Made by a program: the position numbers and the translations under genes
Part shown: positions 24,270 to 32,602 of the stretch, in pieces
Layout of the letters: each line of letters starts with the position of its first letter
Position numbering within the stretch: the first letter of the stretch is position 1
The notes under the pieces: generated by a model
Seen by the model: only the letters and a program-made list of their open reading frames with translations
Databases searched by the model: none
Told to the model about the DNA's origin: nothing
Assembly (NCBI RefSeq): GCF_051307055.1
Contig: NZ_CP149994.1
Location: 2,976,001 to 3,040,000, forward strand
From: Dryocola sp051307055
Lineage (GTDB): Bacteria; Pseudomonadota; Gammaproteobacteria; Enterobacterales; Enterobacteriaceae
Length of the DNA stretch: 64,000 nucleotides
Direction of reading: 5' to 3'

Positions 24270-25898
24270 GTGACGAAGATGAAAAATGAAACCGTAGAAA
24301 AAAACACGCTGATCGGGGTGGACGTCGGTTCGGGCAGCGTACGCGCCGGGATCTTCGATCTCTCCGGGCAGCTGCTTGCCCACGCCGCGCGGCCTGTCAC
24401 CCTGCATCGCGATAAGGGAAATAAAGTTGAGCAGTCCAGCAACGAAATCTGGCAGGCGGTATGCCAGAGCATTCGCGAAGCGGTCGGCGCGGCTGGCGTA
24501 TCACCGGCAAGCGTGAGCGGCATCGGTTTTGATGCCACTTGTTCCCTTGTGGTGCTGGGACAAGACGGCGAGCCGCTGCCGGTGGGGGACGCCAGCGATC
24601 CCGAGCGCAATATTATTGTCTGGATGGATCATCGCGCCACCGACCAGGCCGAACGAATTAACGCAACCGGCCATCCCGTGCTGCGATATGTCGGCGGTAA
24701 AATTTCGCCGGAGATGGAAACCCCGAAACTCCTCTGGCTGAAGGAGAACCGCCGGGAAGTTTATGATAAGGCCTGGCAGTTTTTCGACCTGGCGGACTTT
24801 CTCACCTGGCGCGCCACGGGCGATCTGGCCCGCTCAACCTGCACGGTAACCTGTAAATGGACCTATCTGGCGCACGAAAAGCGCTGGGATCCTGACTACT
24901 TCCGTACCATCGGACTCGGTGAGCTGGCGGACGAGGAGTTTATGCGTATTGGTCAGCGCATCCTGGAGCCCGGAACCTCCTGCGGCCAGGGACTCAGCGC
25001 GGCTGCGGCCGATGAGATGGGTTTAGCTGTCGGCACGCCCGTCGCCATCGGAATGATTGACGCCCACGCGGGCGGGATCGGCACGGCGGGCGTGGATGAT
25101 GGCGCGCTGCACAATCTTGCCTGGGTTTTCGGCACCTCCGCCTGCACGATGACCTCCACGGAAAAGCCCGTTTATATTCCCGGCGTGTGGGGTCCTTACT
25201 ATTCGGCGATGGTGCCGGGCATGTGGCTAAGCGAAGGCGGCCAAAGCGCTGCTGGCGCGGCGATCGATCGGCTGCTGGCGTTCCACCCCGCCGCTGCCGA
25301 AGCAAACACGCAGGCTCAGGCGCTCAACGTCCCGCTGCCGGTTTACCTGGCGGATCTGGCGCTGGCTAAGCTCACCGATCCGTCAAAAGCTGTTGAACTG
25401 GCTCGCGGTATTCATGTCGTGCCTGAGTTTTCAGGCAACCGCGCGCCGTTTGCCGATCCCCATGCCCGGGCGGCCATCGCCGGATTAGGCATGGAGAGGG
25501 ATCTGGACAGTCTGCTCGCCCTGTATATCGCCGGCTTATGCGGCATCGGCTACGGACTGCGGCAGATCGTGGATGCGCAGCGCCAGCAGGGCGTTAAGAC
25601 GGATAAAATCGCCATCAGCGGCGGCGCGGGCCAGCATCCGCTGGTGCGTCAGCTGCTGGCCGATGCCTGCGATCTCCCTATCCTCTCCACGACATGCGGC
25701 GAGCCCGTGCTGCTGGGCTCGGCGATTCTGGGAGCCGTCGCCGGCAATATGGCCGCCACCGTCAATGAAGCCATGTCGTCGATGACGAAGCTGGATCGGC
25801 AGTTTGAACCCCAGGAGGCTTATCGCCAGACGCACCGGGCGCGCTATGAGAGCTATAAGCTCTTACAGCAGACGGCCAGGACGTTGCGGGATTGCTGA
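24270..25898 (+). CDS. rbtK: D-ribulokinase
   Basis: This FGGY-family kinase of about 540 residues phosphorylates D-ribulose to D-ribulose 5-phosphate. GVDVGSGSVRAGIFDLSG near the N-terminus is the phosphate-1 motif, GFDATCSLVVL and NIIVWMDHRA follow, and AISGGAGQHPLVRQLLADAC is the adenosine motif. It belongs to the ribulokinase group that includes Yersinia YpCarbK and human FGGY rather than to AraB. The start is uncertain: GTG at 24270 is 4 bases after GGAGG, ATG at 24279 is 13 bases after it. In Klebsiella rbtT follows rbtK. Here a REP hairpin and then yfcD follow, and no permease gene is present. Confidence 0.88.
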   Translation: MTKMKNETVEKNTLIGVDVGSGSVRAGIFDLSGQLLAHAARPVTLHRDKGNKVEQSSNEIWQAVCQSIREAVGAAGVSPASVSGIGFDATCSLVVLGQDGEPLPVGDASDPERNIIVWMDHRATDQAERINATGHPVLRYVGGKISPEMETPKLLWLKENRREVYDKAWQFFDLADFLTWRATGDLARSTCTVTCKWTYLAHEKRWDPDYFRTIGLGELADEEFMRIGQRILEPGTSCGQGLSAAAADEMGLAVGTPVAIGMIDAHAGGIGTAGVDDGALHNLAWVFGTSACTMTSTEKPVYIPGVWGPYYSAMVPGMWLSEGGQSAAGAAIDRLLAFHPAAAEANTQAQALNVPLPVYLADLALAKLTDPSKAVELARGIHVVPEFSGNRAPFADPHARAAIAGLGMERDLDSLLALYIAGLCGIGYGLRQIVDAQRQQGVKTDKIAISGGAGQHPLVRQLLADACDLPILSTTCGEPVLLGSAILGAVAGNMAATVNEAMSSMTKLDRQFEPQEAYRQTHRARYESYKLLQQTARTLRDC

Positions 25899-25923
25899 AG
25901 GCAGGCGCGGGGATAATATCGCA

Positions 25924-25950
25924 GGGCGGATAACGCACGCTTATCCGCCC
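25924..25950. repeat. REP-type hairpin, right flank of the pentitol block
   Basis: GGGCGGATAA (25924-25933) and TTATCCGCCC (25941-25950) form a 10-bp stem. The inner 25 bp equal the element at 12750-12774. It lies between the rbtK stop and the yfcD stop, exactly where the conserved backbone resumes. Confidence 0.8.
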
Positions 25951-25964
25951 CGGAAGGAAAGGAA

Positions 25965-26510
25965 CTACTCCGCAGCCGTCGCCGACTGCTTCTCATTTTT
26001 GGCGTTGCGCGTCATCCACAGCGCCAGCGCCTTCAGCGAATCTGGCGTGAACTCATCGCAGCGGGCGGTGATCTCTTCCGGCGACATCCAGCTTACCTCG
26101 CTGATCTCCTCTTCCTGCAGCGCAAACGGGCCATGCGAGACGCAGCTGAACAAACCGCCCCATACACGGCAGTTTTCATCTTCAAAATAGAACTGGCCAT
26201 GCTCGGCAAAGGGAACCCCGGCGATACCCAACTCTTCTTCCGCCTCGCGGCGCGCCGAATCAAGAAGCTGTTCGTCAGACTGAACGACGCCCCCCGCGGT
26301 GGCATCCAGCATGCCCGGCATGAAATCTTTCGTCTCAGTGCGGCGCTGCACCAGAATTTTGCCCATGCCGTCATGAACAACAATATAGGTAGCACGATGG
26401 CGTAACCGCTGCGCGCGCATCTGCTCGCGGCTGGCTTGCGCTATCACCTCATTGTCTTCATTGACAATGTCCACCCATTCCGTGCCAACAACATGACTCT
26501 GTTCCACCAT
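25965..26510 (-). CDS. yfcD: YfcD, Nudix hydrolase
   Basis: This 181-residue protein matches E. coli YfcD. The Nudix box GGVVQSDEQLLDSARREAEEELG (about 92-114) is complete with the REAEEEL metal-binding core. The family includes isopentenyl-diphosphate isomerase-like and RNA/nucleotide pyrophosphatases; the substrate of YfcD is not established. It is the first backbone gene to the right of the accessory region; in E. coli K-12 the same gene follows pta-yfcC. Confidence 0.92.
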   Translation of the reverse strand: MVEQSHVVGTEWVDIVNEDNEVIAQASREQMRAQRLRHRATYIVVHDGMGKILVQRRTETKDFMPGMLDATAGGVVQSDEQLLDSARREAEEELGIAGVPFAEHGQFYFEDENCRVWGGLFSCVSHGPFALQEEEISEVSWMSPEEITARCDEFTPDSLKALALWMTRNAKNEKQSATAAE

Positions 26511-26569
26511 CGGGAAACCTTCTCTAAAGGGCGCTCTTACGGCGCGTTATCGGTTTTACAAACGGTAAG

Positions 26570-27121
26570 TTACGGGGTAATGCCGACCTGCGCAATAACC
26601 CCATCGTGATTCAGCGTGTGAACGCTCAGAACGCCGTCATTCAACATGCCGTAACTCGCTTCAAAACCCCCTTTTGGCATACTTACGGAGCCCGGGTTGA
26701 AGAAGTAAAGCCCGTCACGCTTTTCAGCTACCGGAAGATGAGTATGGCCGAAAATCAGCGCGTCGTGTGGCGCCAAAGGCGGCAAATTATCAGGGCTGAA
26801 AAGATGGCCGTGGGTGACAAATAAACGCTGCCCCGGCAACAGAATCTGCGTAAAAGGCGCGGTAATGGGAAAGCGCAGCAGCATCTGGTCAACTTCGCTG
26901 TCGCAGTTGCCGCGCACCGCGACGATTTTATCCGCCACGCCGTTAAGCCGCTGCGCGACCGCCGCCGGATCGTAGCCTTCTGGTAAGGCATTGCGCGGCC
27001 CGTGATTGAGCAAATCGCCAACCAGGACGAGCCACCGCGCGCCGCTTTGCGCAAAAATTGCCAGCACCTTCTCGGTTGCCGGCAACGACCCGTGAATATC
27101 GGAGGCAAACATCAGCTGCAT
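26570..27121 (-). CDS. yfcE: YfcE, metal-dependent phosphodiesterase
   Basis: This 183-residue calcineurin-like phosphoesterase has the motifs of the fold in order: ASDIHG, GDLLNHGPRN, GNCDSEVD, THGH and FGHTHLP. E. coli YfcE is a manganese-dependent phosphodiesterase with activity on artificial substrates; its physiological substrate is unknown. It lies 59 bp upstream of yfcD in the same direction. Confidence 0.93.
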   Translation of the reverse strand: MQLMFASDIHGSLPATEKVLAIFAQSGARWLVLVGDLLNHGPRNALPEGYDPAAVAQRLNGVADKIVAVRGNCDSEVDQMLLRFPITAPFTQILLPGQRLFVTHGHLFSPDNLPPLAPHDALIFGHTHLPVAEKRDGLYFFNPGSVSMPKGGFEASYGMLNDGVLSVHTLNHDGVIAQVGITP

Positions 27122-27179
27122 AAATACACCTCTCTTTTAACGCCGGCGGGCTTAATGATAGCGGACAAAGCCGTACCAA

Positions 27180-27824
27180 TCAGCCCGCTCGTTTTGCTGA
27201 ACGAGCGATATAGCGCTGCACGGAAGCGCGCTGCCACTGGAAAGCCGCGTATTCCTGCAGGCGTTCGGGCACATCGTCTCCGTTTAGAATCAGCCGGTTC
27301 AGCATCAGGGCAAGATCGGTATCGGCGATGCACCATTCGCCAAACAGATTCTGCTGGCCGTCTGGCAACAGAGCTTCAACCGTCGAGATAAGTTTCCCGG
27401 CCGCCTTCAGGCCCGCATCGCTAAGGGCCGGCTTTTTCGCGCCGCCAAAAACGACATCCGTTGGACGCTCTTCGCGGATCGGCATCAAATCGCTGCGCAG
27501 CCAGGCCTGAATCTGGCGGGCACGCGCACGCTTTTCAATGTCGAGAGGATAGATACGCTCCCAGGTTGGCGGCGCAAATCGCTCTTCCAGATATTCATCG
27601 ATGGCTGAGGATTCGCTGAGGACAAAATCATCCACCGCAAGCACCGGCACGCGGCGCGTAAGATCGTAGCCCTTCCAGCCGGGCTGCAAATTCTGCCCGG
27701 CGGCGAGATCGACGGTCTGCAGGGTGAAGTTAAGCCCCTTCTCATTCAGGGCAACATAGACCGAAAGCACATAGGGGCTGAAATAGTCGGCATCGGACCA
27801 AAGTGTTATTGCAGGCTGGCTCAT
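27180..27824 (-). CDS. yfcF: YfcF, glutathione S-transferase
   Basis: The protein starting MSQPAITLWSDADYFSPYV at the ATG at 27824 has 214 residues, as in E. coli. It has an N-terminal thioredoxin-like domain (to about 80) with ESSAIDEYLEERF for glutathione contact and an all-helical C-terminal domain. E. coli YfcF has glutathione transferase and peroxidase activity and contributes to oxidative stress defence. The open frame continues upstream of 27824 but would run into the yfcG promoter region. It is divergent from yfcG. Confidence 0.93.
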   Translation of the reverse strand: MSQPAITLWSDADYFSPYVLSVYVALNEKGLNFTLQTVDLAAGQNLQPGWKGYDLTRRVPVLAVDDFVLSESSAIDEYLEERFAPPTWERIYPLDIEKRARARQIQAWLRSDLMPIREERPTDVVFGGAKKPALSDAGLKAAGKLISTVEALLPDGQQNLFGEWCIADTDLALMLNRLILNGDDVPERLQEYAAFQWQRASVQRYIARSAKRAG

Positions 27825-27976
27825 TTTTATCCTCGTGATCAACGCTTGCGGCTTCTGAACATATAGCGAAAAACCGTCGCTGTCACCTGAGCAAACTTCA
27901 ATTTTGGTCTCCCGCCTCATGCCACAAAGCCTATACTGCAAAGGCTTGCCGAAAACTGATATGACGGAGCCTGACC

Positions 27977-28606
27977 ATGATCGATCTCTTCTACGCACCA
28001 ACGCCAAACGGCCACAAAATCACGCTGTTTCTGGAAGAAACGGGGCTGGATTACCACCTTCATCGCATTGATATTGGCAAAGGGGATCAGTTCAGGCCGG
28101 AATTCCTCGCCATCGCCCCGAACAATAAAATTCCGGCGATAGTCGATAATCTGCCCGCCGACGGCAGCGGCCCGTTAAGCATTTTTGAATCCGGGGCGAT
28201 TTTGCTTTATCTGGCAGAGAAAACGAATTTGCTGCTCAGCAAAGATCTCCGCGAGCGCGCCCATACCCTGCAATGGCTCTTCTGGCAGGTCGGCGGATTT
28301 GGCCCGATGCTGGGGCAGAATCATCACTTTAACCACTTTGCGCCGCAAACCGTTCCCTACGCCATTGAGCGCTATCAGGTGGAAACCCAGCGCTTGTATG
28401 GCGTGCTCAACAGACAGCTGGAAAAATCGCCGTGGCTGGGCGGCCAGGAATACAGCATTGCTGATATCGCCACTTATCCGTGGACGGTCTCCCACGAACG
28501 TCAGCGCATCGATCTGGCTACCTATCCCGCGGTAAAAAACTGGTTTGAACGGATTCGCTCGCGCCCGGCAACGGAGCGGGCGTATCAACAGGCGGAAATC
28601 CTCTAA
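27977..28606 (+). CDS. yfcG: YfcG, Nu-class GST-like disulfide-bond oxidoreductase
   Basis: This 209-residue protein is a GST-fold enzyme; E. coli YfcG has disulfide reductase activity and binds glutathione disulfide. The N-terminal domain contains FYAPTPNGHKITLFLEE and NNKIPAIVD, and ESGAILLYLAEK completes the glutathione site. It is about six residues shorter than the E. coli protein, at the C-terminus. GGAG is 8 bases upstream of the ATG. It is divergent from yfcF, another GST. Confidence 0.92.
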   Translation: MIDLFYAPTPNGHKITLFLEETGLDYHLHRIDIGKGDQFRPEFLAIAPNNKIPAIVDNLPADGSGPLSIFESGAILLYLAEKTNLLLSKDLRERAHTLQWLFWQVGGFGPMLGQNHHFNHFAPQTVPYAIERYQVETQRLYGVLNRQLEKSPWLGGQEYSIADIATYPWTVSHERQRIDLATYPAVKNWFERIRSRPATERAYQQAEIL

Positions 28607-28676
28607 GGGCGCGTGTCTAAATCCTCCCGCTGTGGTGTAATCTGTGGCGGGAAGCTACACACGGAGGAAACCTGCA

Positions 28677-29045
28677 ATGTTATCCCCTCAGCCAGACGCT
28701 GTTATTCGCATTAAAAATCTTCGCCTGCGCACTTTTATCGGCATTAAACAAGAAGAGATTGCCAACCGTCAGGATATCGTCGTTAACGTCGCGATTCATT
28801 ATCCCGCTGACAGGGCCCGCGCCAGTGAAGACATTAACGATGCGCTTAACTATCGCACCATCACCAAAAACATCATTCAGTTAGTGGAGAATAACCGCTT
28901 CTCCCTGCTGGAAAAATTAACTCAGGATGTGCTCGATATCGCATGTGACCATCCGTGGGTGTCGTATGCTGAAGTAGAGATCGATAAACTTCACGCGCTG
29001 CGTTATGCCGACTCGGTATCAATGACCATGAGCTGGCAAAGATAG
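28677..29045 (+). CDS. folX: Dihydroneopterin triphosphate 2'-epimerase
   Basis: FolX epimerises dihydroneopterin triphosphate to the monapterin form. The start is the ATG at 28677 with GGAGGA 8 bases upstream, giving 122 residues, near the 120 of E. coli; an upstream in-frame ATG at 28644 is not supported. The T-fold sequence IRIKNLRLRTFIGIKQEEI and EVEIDKLHALRYADSVSMT are family hallmarks. It is followed 22 bp later by yfcH and likely cotranscribed. Confidence 0.94.
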   Translation: MLSPQPDAVIRIKNLRLRTFIGIKQEEIANRQDIVVNVAIHYPADRARASEDINDALNYRTITKNIIQLVENNRFSLLEKLTQDVLDIACDHPWVSYAEVEIDKLHALRYADSVSMTMSWQR

Positions 29046-29067
29046 GCGCGACCGACAGGAGAGGCGC

Positions 29068-29961
29068 ATGCAGATACTGATCACCGGCGGTACCGGGCTT
29101 ATTGGCAGCCATCTGGTGCCACGATTGCTGGAAACCGGGCACAGCGTTACCGTGGTGACAAGGGATCCGGACAAAGCTCGTACCAGGCTCGACTCCCGCG
29201 TTACGCTGTGGAAAGGGCTTAACGACCATGCAACTCTCGACGGTTTTGACGCCGTCATTAACCTCGCGGGCGAATCCATCGCCGATAAACGCTGGACGGA
29301 AATGCAGAAGCAGCGTCTGTGCCAGAGCCGCTGGCAGATCACCGAGCGCCTGGTAGCAATGTTTAAAGCCAGCCAGACGCCGCCTTCCGTTTTCATCTCC
29401 GGCTCTGCCACGGGTTACTACGGCGATCTGGGTGAAGTGGTGGTGGCGGAAGATGAACCGCCGCACAATGAATTTACCCATAAGCTGTGCGCACGCTGGG
29501 AGCAAATCGCCTGCGGCGCGCAAAGCGAAAACACCCGCGTTTGCCTGCTGCGCACCGGCGTTGTGCTGGCGCCAAAAGGCGGCATTCTGGCAAAACTGCT
29601 GCCTCTTTTTCGCTTAGGTCTTGGCGGCCCGGTGGGTAACGGCCGCCAGTATCTTGCCTGGATCCACGTCGAGGATATGGTCAACGGCATTCTCTGGCTG
29701 TTGAACAACGATCTGCGCGGCCCGTTCAATATGGTTTCGCCCTACCCCGTACGCAACGAACAGTTCTCTCACGCTCTTGGCCACGTACTGAATCGTCCGG
29801 CCTTTATGCGTGCTCCTGCGACAGCGGTGAGGCTGATGATGGGCGAATCTGCGGTTCTGGTGCTGGGCGGACAGCGTGCGCTGCCTAAGCGGCTGGAGGA
29901 GTCAGGATTTGGCTTCCGCTATTTCGATCTGGAAGAGGCTTTGGCGGACGTGGTGCGCTAA
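29068..29961 (+). CDS. yfcH: YfcH, NAD(P)-dependent epimerase/dehydratase-like protein
   Basis: This 297-residue extended short-chain dehydrogenase matches E. coli YfcH. GGTGLIGSHL (7-16) is the cofactor loop, SGSATGYYGDLG contains the catalytic Tyr region, and a DUF1731-type C-terminal tail (residues about 245-295) is typical. The substrate is unknown. It is part of a folX-yfcH transcript that may extend into the following gene, which starts 4 bp after its stop. Confidence 0.92.
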   Translation: MQILITGGTGLIGSHLVPRLLETGHSVTVVTRDPDKARTRLDSRVTLWKGLNDHATLDGFDAVINLAGESIADKRWTEMQKQRLCQSRWQITERLVAMFKASQTPPSVFISGSATGYYGDLGEVVVAEDEPPHNEFTHKLCARWEQIACGAQSENTRVCLLRTGVVLAPKGGILAKLLPLFRLGLGGPVGNGRQYLAWIHVEDMVNGILWLLNNDLRGPFNMVSPYPVRNEQFSHALGHVLNRPAFMRAPATAVRLMMGESAVLVLGGQRALPKRLEESGFGFRYFDLEEALADVVR

Positions 29962-29965
29962 CTGA

Positions 29966-31072
29966 ATGAATAAAAATGCTCATTTTCGCTTATTTAACGT
30001 CGACGACATTTTTCAGACCTGTTCTCCCGGTGAAAGGAGCGCCGCCACGATAGATCTGTGCGTAGCGGCGCTTGCGTTTCGTAATTTCGATTTTTATCCA
30101 CGCCGCCTCCCCTTCATCGTGGAATGCGTTTGCAGCAGCGAAGCACTCTGGCAAATGCTGTTTGATGAAGCAGACGCCTGTTACTGGCTCAGGGATCGTC
30201 AGGAAGGTGTCCTGGTCTACGAAGCGACGCCGCACTGCGGATGTTTAAGAACCTACCGTTTCAGGAGTCCCCGCTTCGCACTGCGCGGCGGCACCGATCG
30301 TCCCTGGAAAGCTATTGCTACAGAATCAGATTTATATCAGATGCTGGATACGCCTTCGGCAAGGAAAATCTATCGCCGCTGGTATGAGTGGACAGAAACG
30401 AAAACCCAGCAGCAGACCGCGCTGGCGCAGGGAAGGATGGCCAATACCAGCGTTAATAAGACCGTTATCTTCTCGGGCGAAGTGGGATGTATAGCCTGCA
30501 ATGCCCCCGCTACCGGCTACGCCAACACCACCATTGGCAATCCGCCGGACGCCTCCACCCTGGTACAGCTGCCGGTTTGTCAGCATCATCTAAAGCTGGC
30601 GGGCGAGGCGCCGAACGTCTTAACGTTTCTGCTGGGAATTTTTAATCTCTCCATGGATCTGCCTCTTACCAGAAGTTGGGAAGCAATTCCGGACGAAATG
30701 ATCGCTGATATTCATCAGCACGTTGCGGACGAGCTGGAAGGTGAGCCAGGACAGTGCGAGAAACGCAAACGCGGTTGGCTGCTTGAGATTCGGCTAGGTG
30801 AAGGCTGGCACTGGCTGCTAAGGCTCAATACCCTGATGGATTACAGCTATATGCTGTTCAGGCCGGATGATAAAAAAGCCGTCTACCGGGCCGATTCAGC
30901 GCCGGATCATCCCGACCTGGCGTTTTTCCCCCATCATGAACACTCGCGGCCCGATCGTAAAAGCGATGTCCGAACCACGAGCTTTCTGTACGGTTTGCCC
31001 CTGTTTGATATCGTGCGCCTGAAAGCCATCAGTCAGGAAAAGCGCCAGCAGGCAAAACTGTCGCGGACATAA
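29966..31072 (+). CDS. Unrecognised 368-residue protein with a possible zinc site
   Basis: I do not recognise this protein. It has no signal peptide and no membrane segment. Cys175-x2-Cys178 and Cys205-x2-His208 would suit a zinc knuckle in the middle of the chain; other cysteines occur in HCGC (90-93) and ECVC (53-56). The C-terminal third is rich in aromatic and charged residues (GWHWLLRLNTLMDYSYMLF, FFPHHEHSRPDRKSD). The start 4 bp after yfcH has no clear ribosome site, so translation may depend on coupling. In E. coli K-12 this position holds yfcI (rpnB), to which it shows no visible similarity. A terminator follows. It may be a laterally acquired or lineage-specific gene. Confidence 0.8.
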   Translation: MNKNAHFRLFNVDDIFQTCSPGERSAATIDLCVAALAFRNFDFYPRRLPFIVECVCSSEALWQMLFDEADACYWLRDRQEGVLVYEATPHCGCLRTYRFRSPRFALRGGTDRPWKAIATESDLYQMLDTPSARKIYRRWYEWTETKTQQQTALAQGRMANTSVNKTVIFSGEVGCIACNAPATGYANTTIGNPPDASTLVQLPVCQHHLKLAGEAPNVLTFLLGIFNLSMDLPLTRSWEAIPDEMIADIHQHVADELEGEPGQCEKRKRGWLLEIRLGEGWHWLLRLNTLMDYSYMLFRPDDKKAVYRADSAPDHPDLAFFPHHEHSRPDRKSDVRTTSFLYGLPLFDIVRLKAISQEKRQQAKLSRT

Positions 31073-31076
31073 TCTG

Positions 31077-31103
31077 AACGGGCAGATTTTCTGCCCGTTT
31101 TCT
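31077..31103 (+). terminator. Terminator after the unknown gene
   Basis: AACGGGCAG (31077-31085) and CTGCCCGTT (31091-31099) form a 9-bp stem with ATTTT loop, followed by TTCTTA. It ends the plus-strand folX-yfcH-unknown transcript; hisP converges on it from the other side. Confidence 0.85.
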
Positions 31104-31876
31104 TACTTCAACGAGCCCGACAAAAACTGCTGCAATCGCGCGCTTTTAGGATTGCCGAACAGCTCGTCCGGCGCGCCCTCTTCTTCTATGCGCCCCTGAT
31201 GCAGGAAGATCACGTGGCTTGAGACGTGGCGGGCAAAATCCATTTCGTGGGTTACCACAACCATGGTTTTCCCCTCTTCGGCAAGCTTTTGCATGATGCG
31301 CAGCACTTCGCCCACCAGCTCCGGATCCAGCGCGGAGGTTGGTTCATCAAACAGCAACACTTCCGGCTCCATCGCCAGCGCGCGGGCAATAGAGACACGC
31401 TGCTGCTGCCCGCCGGAAAGGTGCACCGGATATTTCGCCTGCTGGCGCTCGTCAATCCCCACTTTTGCGAGATATTTGATCGCGCGCTCTTTCGCTTCCT
31501 GCTTGTTCAGACCCAGCACCTGAATCGGCGCTTCCATAACGTTTTCCAGCACCGTCATGTGGCTCCACAGGTTGAAGTGCTGAAACACCATGGTCAGCCT
31601 GGTGCGCAGCAGGCGCAGCTGGTTTTTATCCGCCACTTTCAGCTGACCGTCTTTGTCGCGCACCAGGTTGATGTTCTGGTTGCTCACCGCAATGGTGCCT
31701 TCGCTCGGCTTTTCGAGGAAGTTAATGCAGCGCAAAAATGTGCTTTTCCCCGAGCCTGAAGAACCGATGATGCTGATAACATCGCCAGCGTTGGCCTGCA
31801 GAGAAACTCCTTTGAGCACTTCATGTTCGCCGTAGCGTTTGTGCAGATCGGTAACGTTTAATTTATTTTCAGCCAT
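31103..31876 (-). CDS. hisP: HisP, ATPase of the histidine/lysine-arginine-ornithine ABC importer
   Basis: HisP energises the HisQMP2 complex used by both HisJ and ArgT. The 257 residues from the ATG at 31876 match the enteric protein. Walker A GSSGSGKST is at 38-46, VHLSGGQQQR is the signature and LLFDEPTSALDPEL Walker B. An alternative GTG at 31885, directly after the hisM stop, would add three residues. It is the last gene of hisJ-hisQ-hisM-hisP. Confidence 0.97.
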   Translation of the reverse strand: MAENKLNVTDLHKRYGEHEVLKGVSLQANAGDVISIIGSSGSGKSTFLRCINFLEKPSEGTIAVSNQNINLVRDKDGQLKVADKNQLRLLRTRLTMVFQHFNLWSHMTVLENVMEAPIQVLGLNKQEAKERAIKYLAKVGIDERQQAKYPVHLSGGQQQRVSIARALAMEPEVLLFDEPTSALDPELVGEVLRIMQKLAEEGKTMVVVTHEMDFARHVSSHVIFLHQGRIEEEGAPDELFGNPKSARLQQFLSGSLK

Positions 31877-31885
31877 GGAAATCAC

Positions 31886-32602
31886 TCAGTGCGAAGAGCT
31901 GGGTTTAACATGCTGCATAAAGCGTTTTTCCGCGCGGCGGAACAGGCTTATAAGCACGTAAGAGATAATCAGGTACAACACCGCAGCGATACCGAAGGCG
32001 GTAAACGGCTGGTAGGTTGCGGAGTTAATATCACGGGCGATTTTCAGCAGATCCGGCACGGTGGCGGTAAACGCCAGCGCGGTGGAGTGCAGCATTAAAA
32101 TGACCTCGTTGCTGTACGCGGGCAGTGCGATACGCAGCGCCGATGGCAAAATAATGCAGCGATACATCTTCACGCGTGAAAAGCCGTACGCCCGGGCGGC
32201 CTCGATTTCGCCGTGCGGAACCGAGCGGATGGCGCCGGCAAAAATCTCCGTCGTATAGGCGCAGGTGTTTAGCGTCAGCGCCAGAACGGTGCAGTTCAGC
32301 CCGCTGCGGAAGAACTCGTTCAGCAGCACGGTGCCCTTCACCACTTCCAGCGTGTACATACCGGAATAAAAGACCAGCAGCTGCACATACAGCGGCGTAC
32401 CGCGGAAAACATAGGTAAATAGCCAGACAGGGAAAGCGATGAATTTATTGCCTGAGACGCGCCCGATGGCGAGGAACAGCGCCAGAATGCCGCCCATCAC
32501 TACGGATGAAATCAGCAGCCACAGCGTGATAGCCACGCCGGTGAAGCGGTAGCCATCCGTCCACAGCAGGGATTTCCAGTACTCCTGGATAATATCGATC
32601 AT
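31886..32602 (-). CDS. hisM: HisM, histidine/basic amino acid ABC permease
   Basis: This 238-residue inner-membrane permease pairs with HisQ. It has five hydrophobic segments and the EAA motif EIEAARAYGFSRVKMYRCIILP that contacts HisP. The start overlaps the hisQ stop by 4 bp, which couples translation of the two permeases. Length and sequence match E. coli HisM. Confidence 0.97.
   Translation of the reverse strand: MIDIIQEYWKSLLWTDGYRFTGVAITLWLLISSVVMGGILALFLAIGRVSGNKFIAFPVWLFTYVFRGTPLYVQLLVFYSGMYTLEVVKGTVLLNEFFRSGLNCTVLALTLNTCAYTTEIFAGAIRSVPHGEIEAARAYGFSRVKMYRCIILPSALRIALPAYSNEVILMLHSTALAFTATVPDLLKIARDINSATYQPFTAFGIAAVLYLIISYVLISLFRRAEKRFMQHVKPSSSH

Noticed and set aside
7492..25898. Genomic island or prophage carrying a defence system
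   Set aside because: Although accessory, the block has no integrase, transposase, tRNA target, phage gene or defence protein. All genes fit sugar transport, catabolism and regulation.
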